In this document: positions 12,190-23,495 of the stretch, in pieces | Layout of the letters: each line of letters opens with the position of its first letter | Position numbering within the stretch: the first letter of the stretch is position 1 | From: Pholis gunnellus | Taxonomy: Eukaryota; Chordata; Actinopteri; Perciformes; Pholidae | DNA: 64,000 bases | Reading direction: 5' to 3' | Assembly: GCA_910591455.2 (NCBI GenBank) | Contig: OU342821.1 | Location: forward strand, 21,156,854-21,220,853 | The notes under the pieces: generated by a model | What the model was told of the DNA's origin: nothing | The model's input: only the letters and a program-made list of their open reading frames with translations | Database searches by the model: none | Made by a program: the position numbers and the translations under genes

Positions 12190-12780
12190 CAATCAACATT
12201 CAGTTTATTATTTCTCGTCATCATCACTTCACAAACAACAGGAAGTCATCAGAACACACAGGAAACACAGGAAACAACCAAAAAAAACTGGAAATGCATG
12301 AGTTTCACAATAAAAGCCTTTTCCCTTTCTCCAGCCAAGTCGTGACTCCAGACGAAGAGAATTCAGAAAAACAACCAATCAGCTCATTAAATCTGATTTC
12401 ATTTATGATTTTATTTTGAAATACCTGATTGGCTGATTTCCTCCCTCAAACCTCACGGAGATACAGTGAAGAAGACTTTTATTTTGTTAGATTCAGGAGA
12501 TATATATAAATATTTCGTAAACATCAACACAGTAACAACATTTATTAATGTCTTCGCTCGGAGCAGGAAAACAGGAAGAGACGAACTTCGCACCTTCAAA
12601 ATAAAACTTTTCATTTTTGGGAAAAATTTAGATGAATTAGTTTTGAGTCACAAAAAAAATAAAAACTTCACATAAACGAAACTGTTTTGGCTGAGATTGA
12701 AGCTAATGTTGCTAACGTTGCTAACGTCCAAGTCTCCTCTGTTTGCCCCGCCCCCATCGGATATTCGTGGCTCCGCCCCC
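12190..12780 (-). other. atp6v1g1: Likely 3' UTR of atp6v1g1
   Basis: This runs from the atp6v1g1 stop to a reverse-strand AATAAA near 12200. No other coding exon is seen. The exact poly(A) site is inferred. Confidence 0.45.
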
Positions 12781-14626
12781 TCAGCCCGCCACGCGGTAGT
12801 TGGCGTGAAACTCGGGCTGAATGTCGCAGACGCGTCGTAGCAACTCGACAAGCACCGCCTCCCGGTTACCGCGGTAACTGGCCTGGATGCGAGCCATTCG
12901 CTCGACGGTGTCGCGGTCGACCTCAACCGCGCTGTTGCCGTGGGAACCGAGGGCCTGGGGGGGGATTTAAGAAAATATGAAGAAATGTCAAGAAGTTAAA
13001 ATAACTAACATATTACAACAATTAAATCAGTCTATCAATAATACAGTCTATCAATACTACAGTCTATTAATACTTCAGTCTATCAATACTACAGTCTATT
13101 AATACTTCAGTCTATCAATACTACAGTCTATCAATACTACAGTCTATTAATACTTCAGTCTATCAATACTACAGTCTATTAATACTACAGTCTATCAATA
13201 CTACAGTCTATTAATACTTCAGTCTATCAATACTACAGTCTATTAATACTAGTCTATTAATACTTCAGTCTATCAATACTACAGTCTATTAATACTACAG
13301 TCTATCAATACTACAGTCTATTAATACTAGTCTATTAATACTACAGTCTATCAATACTACAGTCTATTAATACTACAGTCTATCAATACTACAGTCTATT
13401 AATACTACAGTCTATTAATACTAGTCTATTAATACTACAGTCTATCAATACTACAGTCTATTAATACTAGTCTATTAATACTACAGTCTATCAATACTAC
13501 AGTCTATCAATACTACAGTCTATTAATACTACAGTCTATCAATACTACGGTCTATTAATACTATAAATACATTTAGAATATGAAGAAAAAAATACAGTTA
13601 AACATTTGTAAATATTTCTAATAAACTGAAGCCCAATGAAGAGAACCAGTAGTACTAGTATTGTAGTAGTAGTAGTATTAGTAGTATTGTGTACGTACAG
13701 CAGCCTCTTTGGTCTTGAACTCTTTCTCTCTCTGGAGTCGATACTGTTCGATCTCAGCCTGAGCTTCTTCCTTCGCCTGCTTCAGACGACGGTTCTTACC
13801 TGAAGAGACAATAAGTAATTATACATGAATATATTTAAATATATTAACTAAACATTAATATATTAATAAGACATTCATATATTTAAAGATTACATTTATT
13901 TAAATACGCGGGTACAGACTGCCGAAGGGGTTTCTATTATTTTGTCCACACAGTTTATATGATTGATCGTCTCTCTGACTCTGTATCACGTGGTCACCAT
14001 ATCCCATGATGCTCAGCGGCTGACTCATCAACCATCAGCTGGACACATGAACATTATAAATATCTACATTTTTATGAGCAGAAAAGAACAATAAATACAG
14101 AACAATCATAGTAAAACAGCGTCATCATGAACACCGAGTAAATCATTTAATGGAAATATAAATATATAAGTTATAAGGATACATGTTCGTGCATTATAAG
14201 TACAGTATTCTAACTGTTCGTGTTTTGTTAGTGAAGGTGACGACACTCTATAATTCGGTGCATATTTAACTCATTAAGAGTTTATTTATCACAGTTACAG
14301 ATTTCAGTTCATCATCGATGTGAAGTGAAGAGCAGCACGAGCTGCGTCAGAAGAAGCGACTTCTCACTAAAACACGTGAGTTCATGAGAACCGACTGAGC
14401 CGACGTAAAGAGAGGAGGTGACTGATTCTGACATTATCTGCACATTTGATTGAATTCATTAAAAATAGAAGCAAATAGTCTGAACTCTCAGATTTCCAGC
14501 CGGTGGTCTCTACCGGAGGCTGTTAGGCCGCCTGTCGTACTCACGCTTGCGGGCTTCGGCCACCTTCTCGGCGGCTCTCTTCTCGGCCTGCAGCAGCTGC
14601 TGGATGCCCTGAGACTGACTCGCCAT
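12781..14626 (-). CDS. atp6v1g1: V-type proton ATPase subunit G (3 coding exons)
   Basis: Exons are 14545-14626, 13699-13799 and 12781-12954. Phases agree and give 118 aa, the length I recall for vertebrate G subunits. Subunit G pairs with subunit E as the peripheral stalk joining V1 to V0 and so supports acidification of endosomes and lysosomes. The start MASQSQGIQQLLQAEKRAAE is the family hallmark. Exon 2 (KNRRLKQAKEEAQAEIEQY) is the conserved charged helix, and exon 3 ends EFHANYRVAG. The second intron (12955-13698) contains a long 16-bp minisatellite. The gene could be called a or b if the genome has duplicates; G1 rather than G2/G3 is judged from sequence likeness and from its place beside prpf4/slc31a1. 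Confidence 0.95.
13022..13565. repeat. Minisatellite, about 16-bp unit, in atp6v1g1 intron 2
   Basis: Units of ACTACAGTCTATCAAT and ACTTCAGTCTATTAAT alternate, with a shortened ACTAGTCTATTAAT variant at several places, about 35 copies. The C/T and A/T differences mark variant units, which suggests expansion by blocks. Confidence 0.9.
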
Positions 14627-14770
14627 GTCGGATCAGAGGAGCGGAGGACGGAGCAGCTAAAACCGGGAAAAATCACCGAAATGAAGGTCGACGGAGGATT
14701 TTAGTCTCTTTCCGCTGTTGACCGCAGTCAGCTGATGGCACGTCACGCTGCGGAGCTCACGTGATCTCCT
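14627..14770 (-). promoter_or_regulatory. atp6v1g1: Promoter region of atp6v1g1
   Basis: GC-rich sequence just upstream of the ATG contains TGACGTGCCAT, CACGTGA (an E-box of the CLEAR/TFE type, at 14758-14764) and CCGACATGG around the start. No TATA box is evident. TFE control of V-ATPase genes is established; its use here is inference. Confidence 0.4.
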
Positions 14771-15189
14771 TCTTCTTCTCTTTTTAATGTTGTTTTTGCG
14801 CCATCTGCTGTTTCGGAGTTTGAATCAGGTTCTATTTTATATATTAATCCTGTTTCTCTGAAGTAGAAGTAGTAATACTACATTGTAGAAATACTCTGTT
14901 ACAGTACTCATTATGCAGGAATATTATATTATTGTGTTCATCGCTTTAACGCTGGAGCTACTGCCCCCCCCCCCCTCAATAAAGTGGAGATTCTTCTTCT
15001 TATTGCTATTTTCAATGGTAACAATATTTTATAAGATTTGTTTTTCTATTCAGATATATTTATATTTTGTACTATGTTTATATATATTTAATTATTCTGT
15101 TGTAATCTTTAATGAAACTCTGGCACAAGAAGTTATATTAAATCTCATCTTCTCCTCACTAAACATAAATATTATTTATAAAACATAAT
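14771..15189. other. AT-rich spacer, no gene seen
   Basis: Short open frames only. A C-run occurs at 14965-14976. Sequence near 15100 resembles a LINE-type tail. Confidence 0.4.
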
Positions 15190-15347
15190 AATCTTTATTT
15201 TATTTAAAAAAGAGACTCGATTCCAAAATGTAAACTGTAATTTTATTTTAAAAAAGCAAAAAAACACAGAAAATATCGTTTTCAGAAAAAAAAGAAGAAC
15301 TCCTCATGATGACATCAGCGTGACATCAGCGTGACATCAGCGTGACA

Positions 15348-16950
15348 TCACTCAGACAGCCACAGTTTGAAGGTGCGGTCGTGGGAGCAGGTGGCGATCA
15401 GTTTCCCGTCAGGTGACACGTCGACGCCCATCACCTTGGAAACAAAATGTTTGTGACACGTTAGCGACGATGAGGCGTCTCCACCAATCAGCAGCAGCGT
15501 CTGAACAGACCAATCGGTGAGCAGCGTACGTACCTTCCCCTCGTGTCCGGCGAGCGTCTTCAGCGGCGTCCAGCCCGGGTGACTCCAGACCTTCGCCGTG
15601 TTGTCGTAAGCTCCGGTCAACAGGAAGTGACCGTCTGTGGCTGCACACACACAAACAAACAAACCGGAAGTGAGGTCAGAGACACAAACAGGAAGTGAGG
15701 TCAGAGACAAACATTTAAAAAAAATAATGTAGCTAAAAAAAGGAAATTTAAATGGTGAATAACACTAAAATAAAATGTATTAAATAAAATGATGCATAAA
15801 AGCGTTATATTCAATAAACTGAACTAAATTCAAGATACAAATTAAATTAGAATACATTAATGTAAAAATATATACATATTAATACAACTAAATAAAATAC
15901 ACACAAATATTAATAAAATAGAATAGAAAATGAAATAAAATGTTTACGTTGGAAGCGGACAGAGGACAGCAGGTTCTGGTGGGCGGGGACTGTGTACAGA
16001 CACTTCCTGTTTCTCAGCTCCCAAACCTTACAGGTGTTGTCACCACTTCCTGTCGCCAGGTGATACCTGAGAGAACACAGAGAAACAAAACTACACTCAG
16101 AAACACATTTAAATACTTCAAACATTTAGATTTCTCTTTTTACACCACAAAAAAAAACAACATTTACTATCTGAGGACAAAAATATGTCACAATAACAAT
16201 AATGTGCTTTTATGGTTTAAATCTAAATTCTCTATAAAGCCTTAAAGCTGTTTGTATTTGGCTGTTTTCTGAGTGCTCGTCTCTGATTGGCTGTGTGTTT
16301 AGCACGCTCGTCTGATTGGCTGTGTGTTTAGCACGCTTGTCTCTGATTGGCTGTGTGTTTAGCATGCTCGTCTCTGATTGGCTGTGTGTTTAGCACGCTC
16401 GTCTGATTGGCTGTGTGTTTAGCACGCTCGTCTGATTGGCTGTGTGTTTAGCACGCTTGTCTCTGATTGGCTGTGTGTTTAGCATGCTCGTCTCTGATTG
16501 GCTGTGTGTTTAGCACGCTCGTCTCTGATTGGCTGTGTGTTTAGCACGCTCGTCTCTGATTGGCTGTGTGTTTAGCACGCTCGTCTGATTGGCTGTGTGT
16601 TTAGCACGCTCGTCTCTGATTGGCTGTGTGTTTAGCATGCTCGTCTCTGATTGGCTGTGTGTTTAGCATGCTCGTCTCTGATTGGCTGACCCGTTGGGTG
16701 AGAAGTGGACGCTGTAGATCTCTCTCAGGTGTCCCTCCAGGAAAACGATGCAGCGTCCAGTCCGAAGGTCCCACACCCTACCGAAGGCATCCAGGCCACT
16801 GATTGGACGAGAACAGAGAGGGGCGGGGCAACAGTCAGACAGAGAGATGATTGGTCCACAGACAGGGGGCGGAAAAAAGTAGAAAAAGTAAACTATGTAT
16901 AAAAACTATATGCAGTTACTTAGGATATTAATGGGTATTAATAAGTGTGG

Positions 16951-17001
<51 letters not shown>

Positions 17002-19323
17002 ATCATCATCATCAGGTACTACACAGTTTGTCCTGAAGGTGAGTATTAGTACAGTGTGAAGTACAGTGTGTACTAGTGTGTACTTTACCCAGTAGCAGCC
17101 AGGGACCCATCGGGGTGGAAGTGGATGTCGTGGACTCCTTTACTGTGACCTTCCTGATGGAGGATTTCCTCCTGAACCTCCAGATCCCACAGACGCCACG
17201 AGTTATCGTAACTGAAGGCAGACAGACAGGGACATCAATACTGTGATACTACGTGTGTGTACTAGTACACAGAAACACAGTGACACTGATGGTGTGACAC
17301 CAGTTTACCTGGCTGTTCCCAGAAACCTCCCGGAAGGGTGCCATGACACCCGAGACACTCGGTCACTGTGACCCTCGATGTCAGCCACCGGCTCGTCACT
17401 ACGGGAGACAGACAGGAAGTGAATGACCATATAAGGAGCAGGGAGGCTCGTCTCCTCGTCTCCTCGTCTCCTACCTCTTTAGGTTCCACAGCTTCACGGA
17501 CCCGTCGGTCGCACAGGAGGCCAAGCTGACGTCTGATTGGTCGAGAGAAACTCCGACCTGCGGGCGGAAGACGACCGCACCGACGTTGGTGCTGTGTCCT
17601 ACAGCCAATCAGAGAGCAGGGACATAGGGAAGGGGGCGGAGTCCCAGTTAGTCAGGAAGTAATTAATAGTATAATAAATGTCATACATATGTGAATATAC
17701 TTATATATTACATACACACACACACACATACATACAGGACTGTCTCAGAAAATTAGAATATTGTGATAAAGTTCTTTATTTTCTGTAATGCAATTAAAAA
17801 AACAAAAATGTCATGCATTCTGGATTCATTACAAATCAACTGAAATATTGCAAGCCTTTTATTCTTTTAATATTGCTGATTATGGCTTACAGCTTAAGAA
17901 AACTCAAATATCCTATCTCTAAATATTAGAATATCATGAAAAAGTATACTAGTAGGGTATTCAACTAATCACTTGAATCGTCTAATTAACTCGAAACACC
18001 TGCAAGGGTTTCCTGAGCCTTGAAAAACACTCAGCTTGGTTCAGTAAACTAAATCACACGTATGGGGATTATCACAATATTCTAATTTTCTGAGACAGTC
18101 CTGTATATATATAATACCGTACATACAATTAATAATAATTAATACAAATATAATTAATAATTGGTAATTATGATTCAAAATAAATTGTATACGTACTAAA
18201 AATAACATTTAAAAAAACAAACTAAACTTAAAAAAAAAAAAAAACCCACAGAAACTAACTAAATATAACATTAAGCTCCGCCCACCTCTGAGTGTACGAA
18301 TCAGGCTGCAGTCGGGGACGGACCACAGCTTACACAGGCCACTCCTATGGGGGGGGGGGGGGGGGGGGGGGGGTCGTTAGCATGTTAGCATTAGCTTCAT
18401 CATTACATGTGTAATTCAAGTGTTAGCTGAAGTGGGCGGGGCTTGTCACCAGGAGGCGGTGGCCAACATCTTGGAGTCGGGGCTGAAGTGGCAGAAGCTG
18501 ATTGGTCGATCGTCTCCGATCTGACTGCAGAAGTTGTTCAGATTCTGTAGAAGAAGAAGACTGTTTGAGTATTACATACTCAATATTCGTGTTTTCATGT
18601 ACATATATAAACACGTTTGAATGTTTTATTTCCTCACCCTCAGACTGTTTTGCTGCTCTTGTGTCCGGATCGCCCTCGTTGCCTCGGGAATTTCCCGGTG
18701 AGCGCGTGCAGCCTCCAGACGCTTCATCGCCCTGACGGACCAATCACAGCAGGAGCTCGTGAGTCACAACCAATCATATTCCTCCGACAGTTAAGACGTC
18801 TGTTAAGTTCGTTACGGTCATCAAACGTGAACACGCCGAGGCCCTCTGAGCCGCCTCGGTCTCTGATTGGTCGGTTTGTTGCTGACTCACCGTGGCAGAG
18901 AGTATTTGGCCAACCAGAGGCGAGCGTCCTTCAGGAAGGCGGAGCCTTCGTGGTACCACGTCTGCTGGCACTGTGATTGGTCAGAAAGGCGGAACACGTT
19001 TTATTTTGACCGTTTTATTCAGTTCAAAGTGTTTCATGTTTAGATTTATGGATTATATAATATATTTAAATATAATAATTTATATTTGACACGTGATTTG
19101 GTTTATTTCTTTAAATTGTTCAGATTTTATTTGATAGTTTTAGAATCTGTTTTAACATTTTACTCTTCAACAATCTGATGAACCAGAAATCTTAGTTTCA
19201 TATTTATTAACGTGATAAATATATAATCATGACAAAAACAATAAAGAACTCAAAGTCCCCTTACTGCAAAACTGAGTTCAGACAAATTCAATGATTTGTT
19301 GTTTTCAGAATTTGGATTTGACT

Positions 19324-19388
<65 letters not shown>

Positions 19389-20374
19389 ACCTCGTCCTGT
19401 GATCTCTTGGCTTTCTCTTCGTCTCTCTTGGACTTCTTCAGAGCGTCCGGACCGACAACAGACAGAACACCGCGCAGTCTGACAACAACAACAAACAAAC
19501 AAACAAACAAACGTTCATGTTTCTGATGTCAGTATGAAAACATTCCACGTTGAACCCGTTTCCTTTCTTTACGTTTGGCAGAAAGGTCGTTTCTCATGAA
19601 TTGATTATTATCTATAATAATAACACAGTTTGTGTTTCACAGTTTCTCGGCGGTTTTATGAACGTTTGTCTCGTGTTTTGGGGCCAAAAGCTTCATTTTC
19701 TAAAAAGAAATTAAACTTTATTTCCCAAATCAGAATAATTTAGCGTCTGAAACGTTGAAACTGATCTCATGTTGGAGAAGCTGCAGAAGAGAATCAATGG
19801 AACGATTCATCGATATTTTAAATAGCTGCAGGTTCATTTTCTGTAATTATTAGTATTTTATAAATCAGTTGAAATCATGAATGATTGTTTAAACGTCAGA
19901 GTTGATATTTTGATGTAACATGAATCTTTTTTTCTACCTCTCCCGCCGGTCAGCTGGTCCCTCTCCGAACAACGTGATTGGCTCTCCGAGCGCTCGGAGG
20001 CCGGCCTTCACCTCGGCGTCGTCGGTGGAGACGGTGATCTGTCTCGCTCGGCGTCGCTGCTCGAAGGCGGCGAGCGCGTCGTTCTGCCGCTCGCTGACCC
20101 GCTCCTCCAGCTCCAGATACTCTCCTGCAAGGCATCATGGGAAACAGAGTCTCACTCACACGTCACACACGTAGAAACACACCTTGGCTGTAGTTTAAGG
20201 AGGCGAGAACCAACCTGACGAGATGTTGATGTTTCCCGCCTTGATGCCGGCCCTCACGCCATCGCCCCCCCGCTTCGACTCTGAGCTCAGGCGCTCGCGC
20301 TCCTTCTCCTCCAGGCTTCCGTAGTAAACACGAGTCCTCTTCGGGGCCGGAGCCACGTCCTCATCGTCGGACAT
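15348..20374 (-). CDS. prpf4: U4/U6 snRNP protein PRP4 (14 coding exons)
   Basis: Exons run 20215-20374, 19938-20124, 19391-19478, 18891-18970, 18638-18731, 18450-18544, 18296-18344, 17475-17598, 17309-17398, 17089-17211, 16691-16798, 15948-16067, 15534-15640 and 15348-15434. They total 1512 nt, or 503 aa (about 520 in mammals). PRPF4 binds PRPF3 and PPIH in the U4/U6.U5 tri-snRNP of the spliceosome. The N-terminus has VYYGSLEEKERERL (the SFM/PRP4 motif, exon 1) and the helical TWYHEGSAFLKDARLW. Seven WD40 blades follow, for example TGSGDNTCKVWELR, LTGAYDNTAKVWSHPGW and the final IATCSHDRTFKLW. The gene shares a promoter region with cdc26. Introns are short (75 bp at 17399-17474) and three carry repeats that touch splice sites. 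Confidence 0.96.
16255..16690. repeat. Minisatellite of 29-31 bp carrying an ATTGG box in each unit
   Basis: About 14 copies of TGATTGGCTGTGTGTTTAGC plus ACGCTCGTCTC (or ATGCTCGTCTC). Length varies by loss of a CT pair. The last unit runs straight into the splice donor of prpf4 exon 11 at 16690/16691. Confidence 0.9.
16951..17016. repeat. (TAC)n/(TCA)n microsatellite
   Basis: About 16 TAC triplets followed by CATCATCATCATCA, in a prpf4 intron. Confidence 0.9.
17735..18103. mobile_element. Non-autonomous Tc1/mariner-like transposon (369 bp)
   Basis: The ends are perfect 35-bp inverted repeats starting CAGGACTGTCTCAGAAAA and ending with its complement. The element is flanked by TA on both sides (17733-17734 and 18104-18105), the target duplication of Tc1/mariner elements. 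The interior is AT-rich with no transposase frame. It lies in the prpf4 intron between exons 7 and 8. Superfamily is inferred from TA and the inverted repeats; the family name was not checked. Confidence 0.85.
18349..18373 (+). repeat. Poly(G) run of 25 next to a prpf4 acceptor
   Basis: 25 consecutive G on the plus strand, so C25 in the prpf4 transcript, ending 4 nt before the exon 7 acceptor ATAG at 18345. It serves as an all-cytosine pyrimidine tract and could form a G-quadruplex on the plus strand. Confidence 0.9.
19329..19387 (+). repeat. (GT)n microsatellite at a prpf4 donor
   Basis: About 29 GT dinucleotides. In the prpf4 transcript this is (CA)n that begins directly after the exon 3 donor GAG/GTCC. 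Confidence 0.95.
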
Positions 20375-21418
20375 TTTTATTCTCTTCTTCTGCTGCTCTC
20401 AACCCCCAAGAGGCTGCTGGGAAAACTACACAGAGAGAAAATAACGACACGAAGAAAGAGAAAATATTAATATTCTCAAGATAATATTCATTTAAACAAA
20501 ATAAATACAAAGAAAAGAAAAATACAGAAACATGTAAAATAAAATACACAAATAAATTTAAAAACATAAACAAATGTGACAATAATTCTCAGGAATGTGG
20601 AAGAATAAATAGTGAAACGTTGAAACATGCAAATCTAACGTTTAACAGGTCATTAAAAAAGGTTTTTATATGACATAATAAATACTAATACAACTAAAAG
20701 AACAAATACTGAAAGGAAAGATATGGATATATTATAATATTATATATATATCATTCAAACCCAACTTGGGAAATGTTGGGACGGTTTGAAACAAAAGAAA
20801 ACAAAAATAAAGTAAGGATTTCTAAATGGACTTCTATTTAACATGAACACCAGATCGTTCATGTTTTGTTTGGTGATGATGTTAAATAATGACGTCATGA
20901 TTGGAACATCCAGAAAGACCTCTGTGGCGACTCCACTGAGTCCAGAACGCGCACAGAGAAACGCGCACCACATTGTGCACACGTTACTAAGACGTGTCTG
21001 CAGAAGAAGAGGTGCTGGACTGTCTGTCTGTCCGAACCTGTAGAGAGTGAACCCTGAACCGTTGCTCACCTAAATGTTGTATTATTGTTATTTGTAGTAG
21101 AATCACAGAGCGACTCTCACAGTTAACGGAGCGGTTTAGCACTAAAGGAACGAGGAACCTTCACTATCAAACATTTGGTCTAAAATCAGGAGATTCTCTG
21201 ACGGAGTTCGGTGGAAACTGAAGACATTAAAGAGAAAAGCGCACAACGCGGTTCACACAGCTAACGTTAGCATTAGCATTATCACTCACAAAAAGCAGGA
21301 TAAAAAGAGTGCGTCACACCTGACGTCACTAAGCTGACACGCGCTAGGTTTGATTGACAGCTATTTAAAAACAACACATTTCTAAAAACGTACAAACGTT
21401 TTAAAGTTAAAAACTTAC

Positions 21419-21590
21419 CTGTGAAGAGAAACGAAGCGGCGGCGTCTCAGAGCAGCGTGACCCGGATGTAAACACGTCGTCTGCTTCCGGGTCAAAGCTT
21501 GTTCTTCCGGTGGACAAAATCGGCAGCAAACAAATTCGAGAGCAGAGAAGAAAACACCCGGGAACTTATCGACAACAGCACACCTGTCAG
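21419..21590. promoter_or_regulatory. Shared bidirectional promoter of prpf4 and cdc26
   Basis: A minus-strand 5' UTR exon of prpf4 ends in a donor at about 21418 (CTTCACAG/GTAAGT). A plus-strand cdc26 5' UTR exon ends at 21590 (CCTGTCAG/GTAACT). Between them lie ETS-like CTTCCGG sites (21485-21515) and no TATA box. Head-to-head PRPF4/CDC26 is also the human arrangement, which supports co-regulation. Start sites are inferred. Confidence 0.7.
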
Positions 21591-22160
21591 GTAACTTTAC
21601 AGACGTGTGTTACACCGGTTGAAGCTGTCGCGTGACTGTGAGCGAGGAATGTTTGTCTGTTTCCGGTTACATTTAATGTGTTTTACATGTTCGAACAGAC
21701 GTTAGCTGGTTAGCTTAGCTTCTGTTTACCATTCAGACTGAGTGGGACACCAGTAACGATACTGGGATGAGTAACGTTACTCCTCCCAGTGCGCCCACTG
21801 CTGTTATTTAAATTCCTTCAGATTACAGGGATTTGTGGCACAGTAGATATCTGATTTATTAATCACCTGCAGGATCAATACGTCTCCAAATTCACCTGTA
21901 ATGTGACATTTGAGAAATTGCAGGAAAAGTGTAATTATAATTATTAGTATTATAGTTTCACGTCTGTGCTGCGTTCAAAGTGTGACTCGACATTATTAAT
22001 CCTGATTGATCGGTTAGCATAACAGCTATAGCCTGTTAGCAGCAGCTATATGCTAATGAGCATACAGCAGCTAATGTTGATTATGTAAATCAATTATTTC
22101 TTATAACTATTAATAGTATTTGTCACTTGTTTGTGAAGGTTTCTCTCATTACATTAGAAG

Positions 22161-22847
22161 ATGTTGAGGAGGAAACCGACTCGTCTGGAGCTGAAGATCG
22201 ACGACACCGAAGAGTTCGAGAGCGTCAAGAAAGAGCTCGAGGTTTAAATCACTTCTATACACATCAATAAATAGTCAATCAATCAATGCTGTCAATCAAT
22301 ACTGTCGCCAATCAATACTGTCATCGATCAATCAATGCTGTCACCAATCAATGCTGTCCATCATCATTATATACGGTATTGATTGATATTCTCTGCACAC
22401 TTATTGATCTTGTTTTATATTATTGATCTCTTCATAACCAATGATCGTAATTTTGATGTTTTATTAAACAATTGATAATCAATTAGTCACATGATCATAA
22501 CGACATCTTGTGACGAGACGACAGATTGATCGTCACAGCAGCAGTTTTTGTGACGTCATTTAAACTTTATTTAACGTGAAGCGTCGTCCTGATCACCTTT
22601 GACTTCTGTATTGATTAGTAATTATCTTCTTTTTTTACAGGCCAGGAAGCGTCAGCGAGAGGAGGCGGAGTCAGGAGGTGGAGTGGGCGGGGCCTCTGTC
22701 ATCAGCGTTGACATCATCGGGGGCGGGGCCTCAGCTTCTTCCTCAACGGCCGCATCGAGGGCGGAGCTTATAAACGAGCGAATCGGCTACAAGCCACACC
22801 CCAAACCGGCCACGCTGCCGACCTTATTTGGAAGTTTACAGTTTTAA
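22161..22847 (+). CDS. cdc26: Anaphase-promoting complex subunit CDC26 (2 coding exons)
   Basis: Exons 22161-22241 and 22641-22847 join in phase 0 and give 95 aa. CDC26 is a small APC/C subunit whose N-terminus threads into the TPR superhelix of CDC16/APC6 and stabilises it. The start MLRRKPTRLELKIDD is the conserved CDC16-binding segment. The tail INERIGYKPHPKP then LFGSLQF is the family C-terminus. The middle (about 30-65) is a low-complexity Gly/Ser/Ala linker, longer than I recall in mammals. The acceptor TTTTTTACAG at 22640 is strong. A poly(A) signal follows closely (AATAAA near 22851). Confidence 0.95.
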
Positions 22848-22869
22848 TAATAAAATAAATAATAAAAAA

Positions 22870-23495
22870 ATGATTGAACGTTTTCACTGATTTTTATTAA
22901 CGTCTGAATCTGAACACAGACTGCGGTTCAGTTATAAAGAGATGAATCCACCATGTTTATATCTGATCCACAATAGTGTTTGAGGGTACAAACTATTATG
23001 GGATGTTTGCCTACTGACATAAATCGCTCCAGAATGAAGCTCTCTGATTGGCTGTATCGACTCTACGAATGAGGAAATGAAACGATGGTTTTACGTTTGA
23101 GTTAAATACTAAGTCAGCTGGTATTTATACATGTGTGTATATATATATGTATACATATAAATATATATACATGTATAAATGATCTCTAGGAAAATATGTT
23201 TTTGATAAATATTTTTGCTGATTCTCTTATGTCAATGAAGTTTTGACAAATAAAAACACTTGTTTTTAGATGCTGAATTAAATATTTAAAAACTAATTTA
23301 GGAATTTAAAATACATTTTATATTCTAATAACATTATTACCATAATTAAGATTAAAACTCGCAAAAAAATTGACCTCAAAAATTCTGAAATTTGTGATGA
23401 ATTAATTGATTTAAGAATCTTTTACTTTGAAACAATATAGACAGTGTAATGAAAAACATTAGAAATGACATCACACATCAGGTCTGTTCGTATGA
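22870..23495. other. AT-rich intergenic stretch between convergent cdc26 and fer
   Basis: There are no coding exons. TATATA-rich sequence lies at 23130-23175. Reverse-strand poly(A) signals that could end fer lie near 23498-23512. Confidence 0.4.

Noticed and set aside
13022..13565. CRISPR-like array
   Set aside because: Contiguous tandem repeat without unique spacers, in a vertebrate intron.
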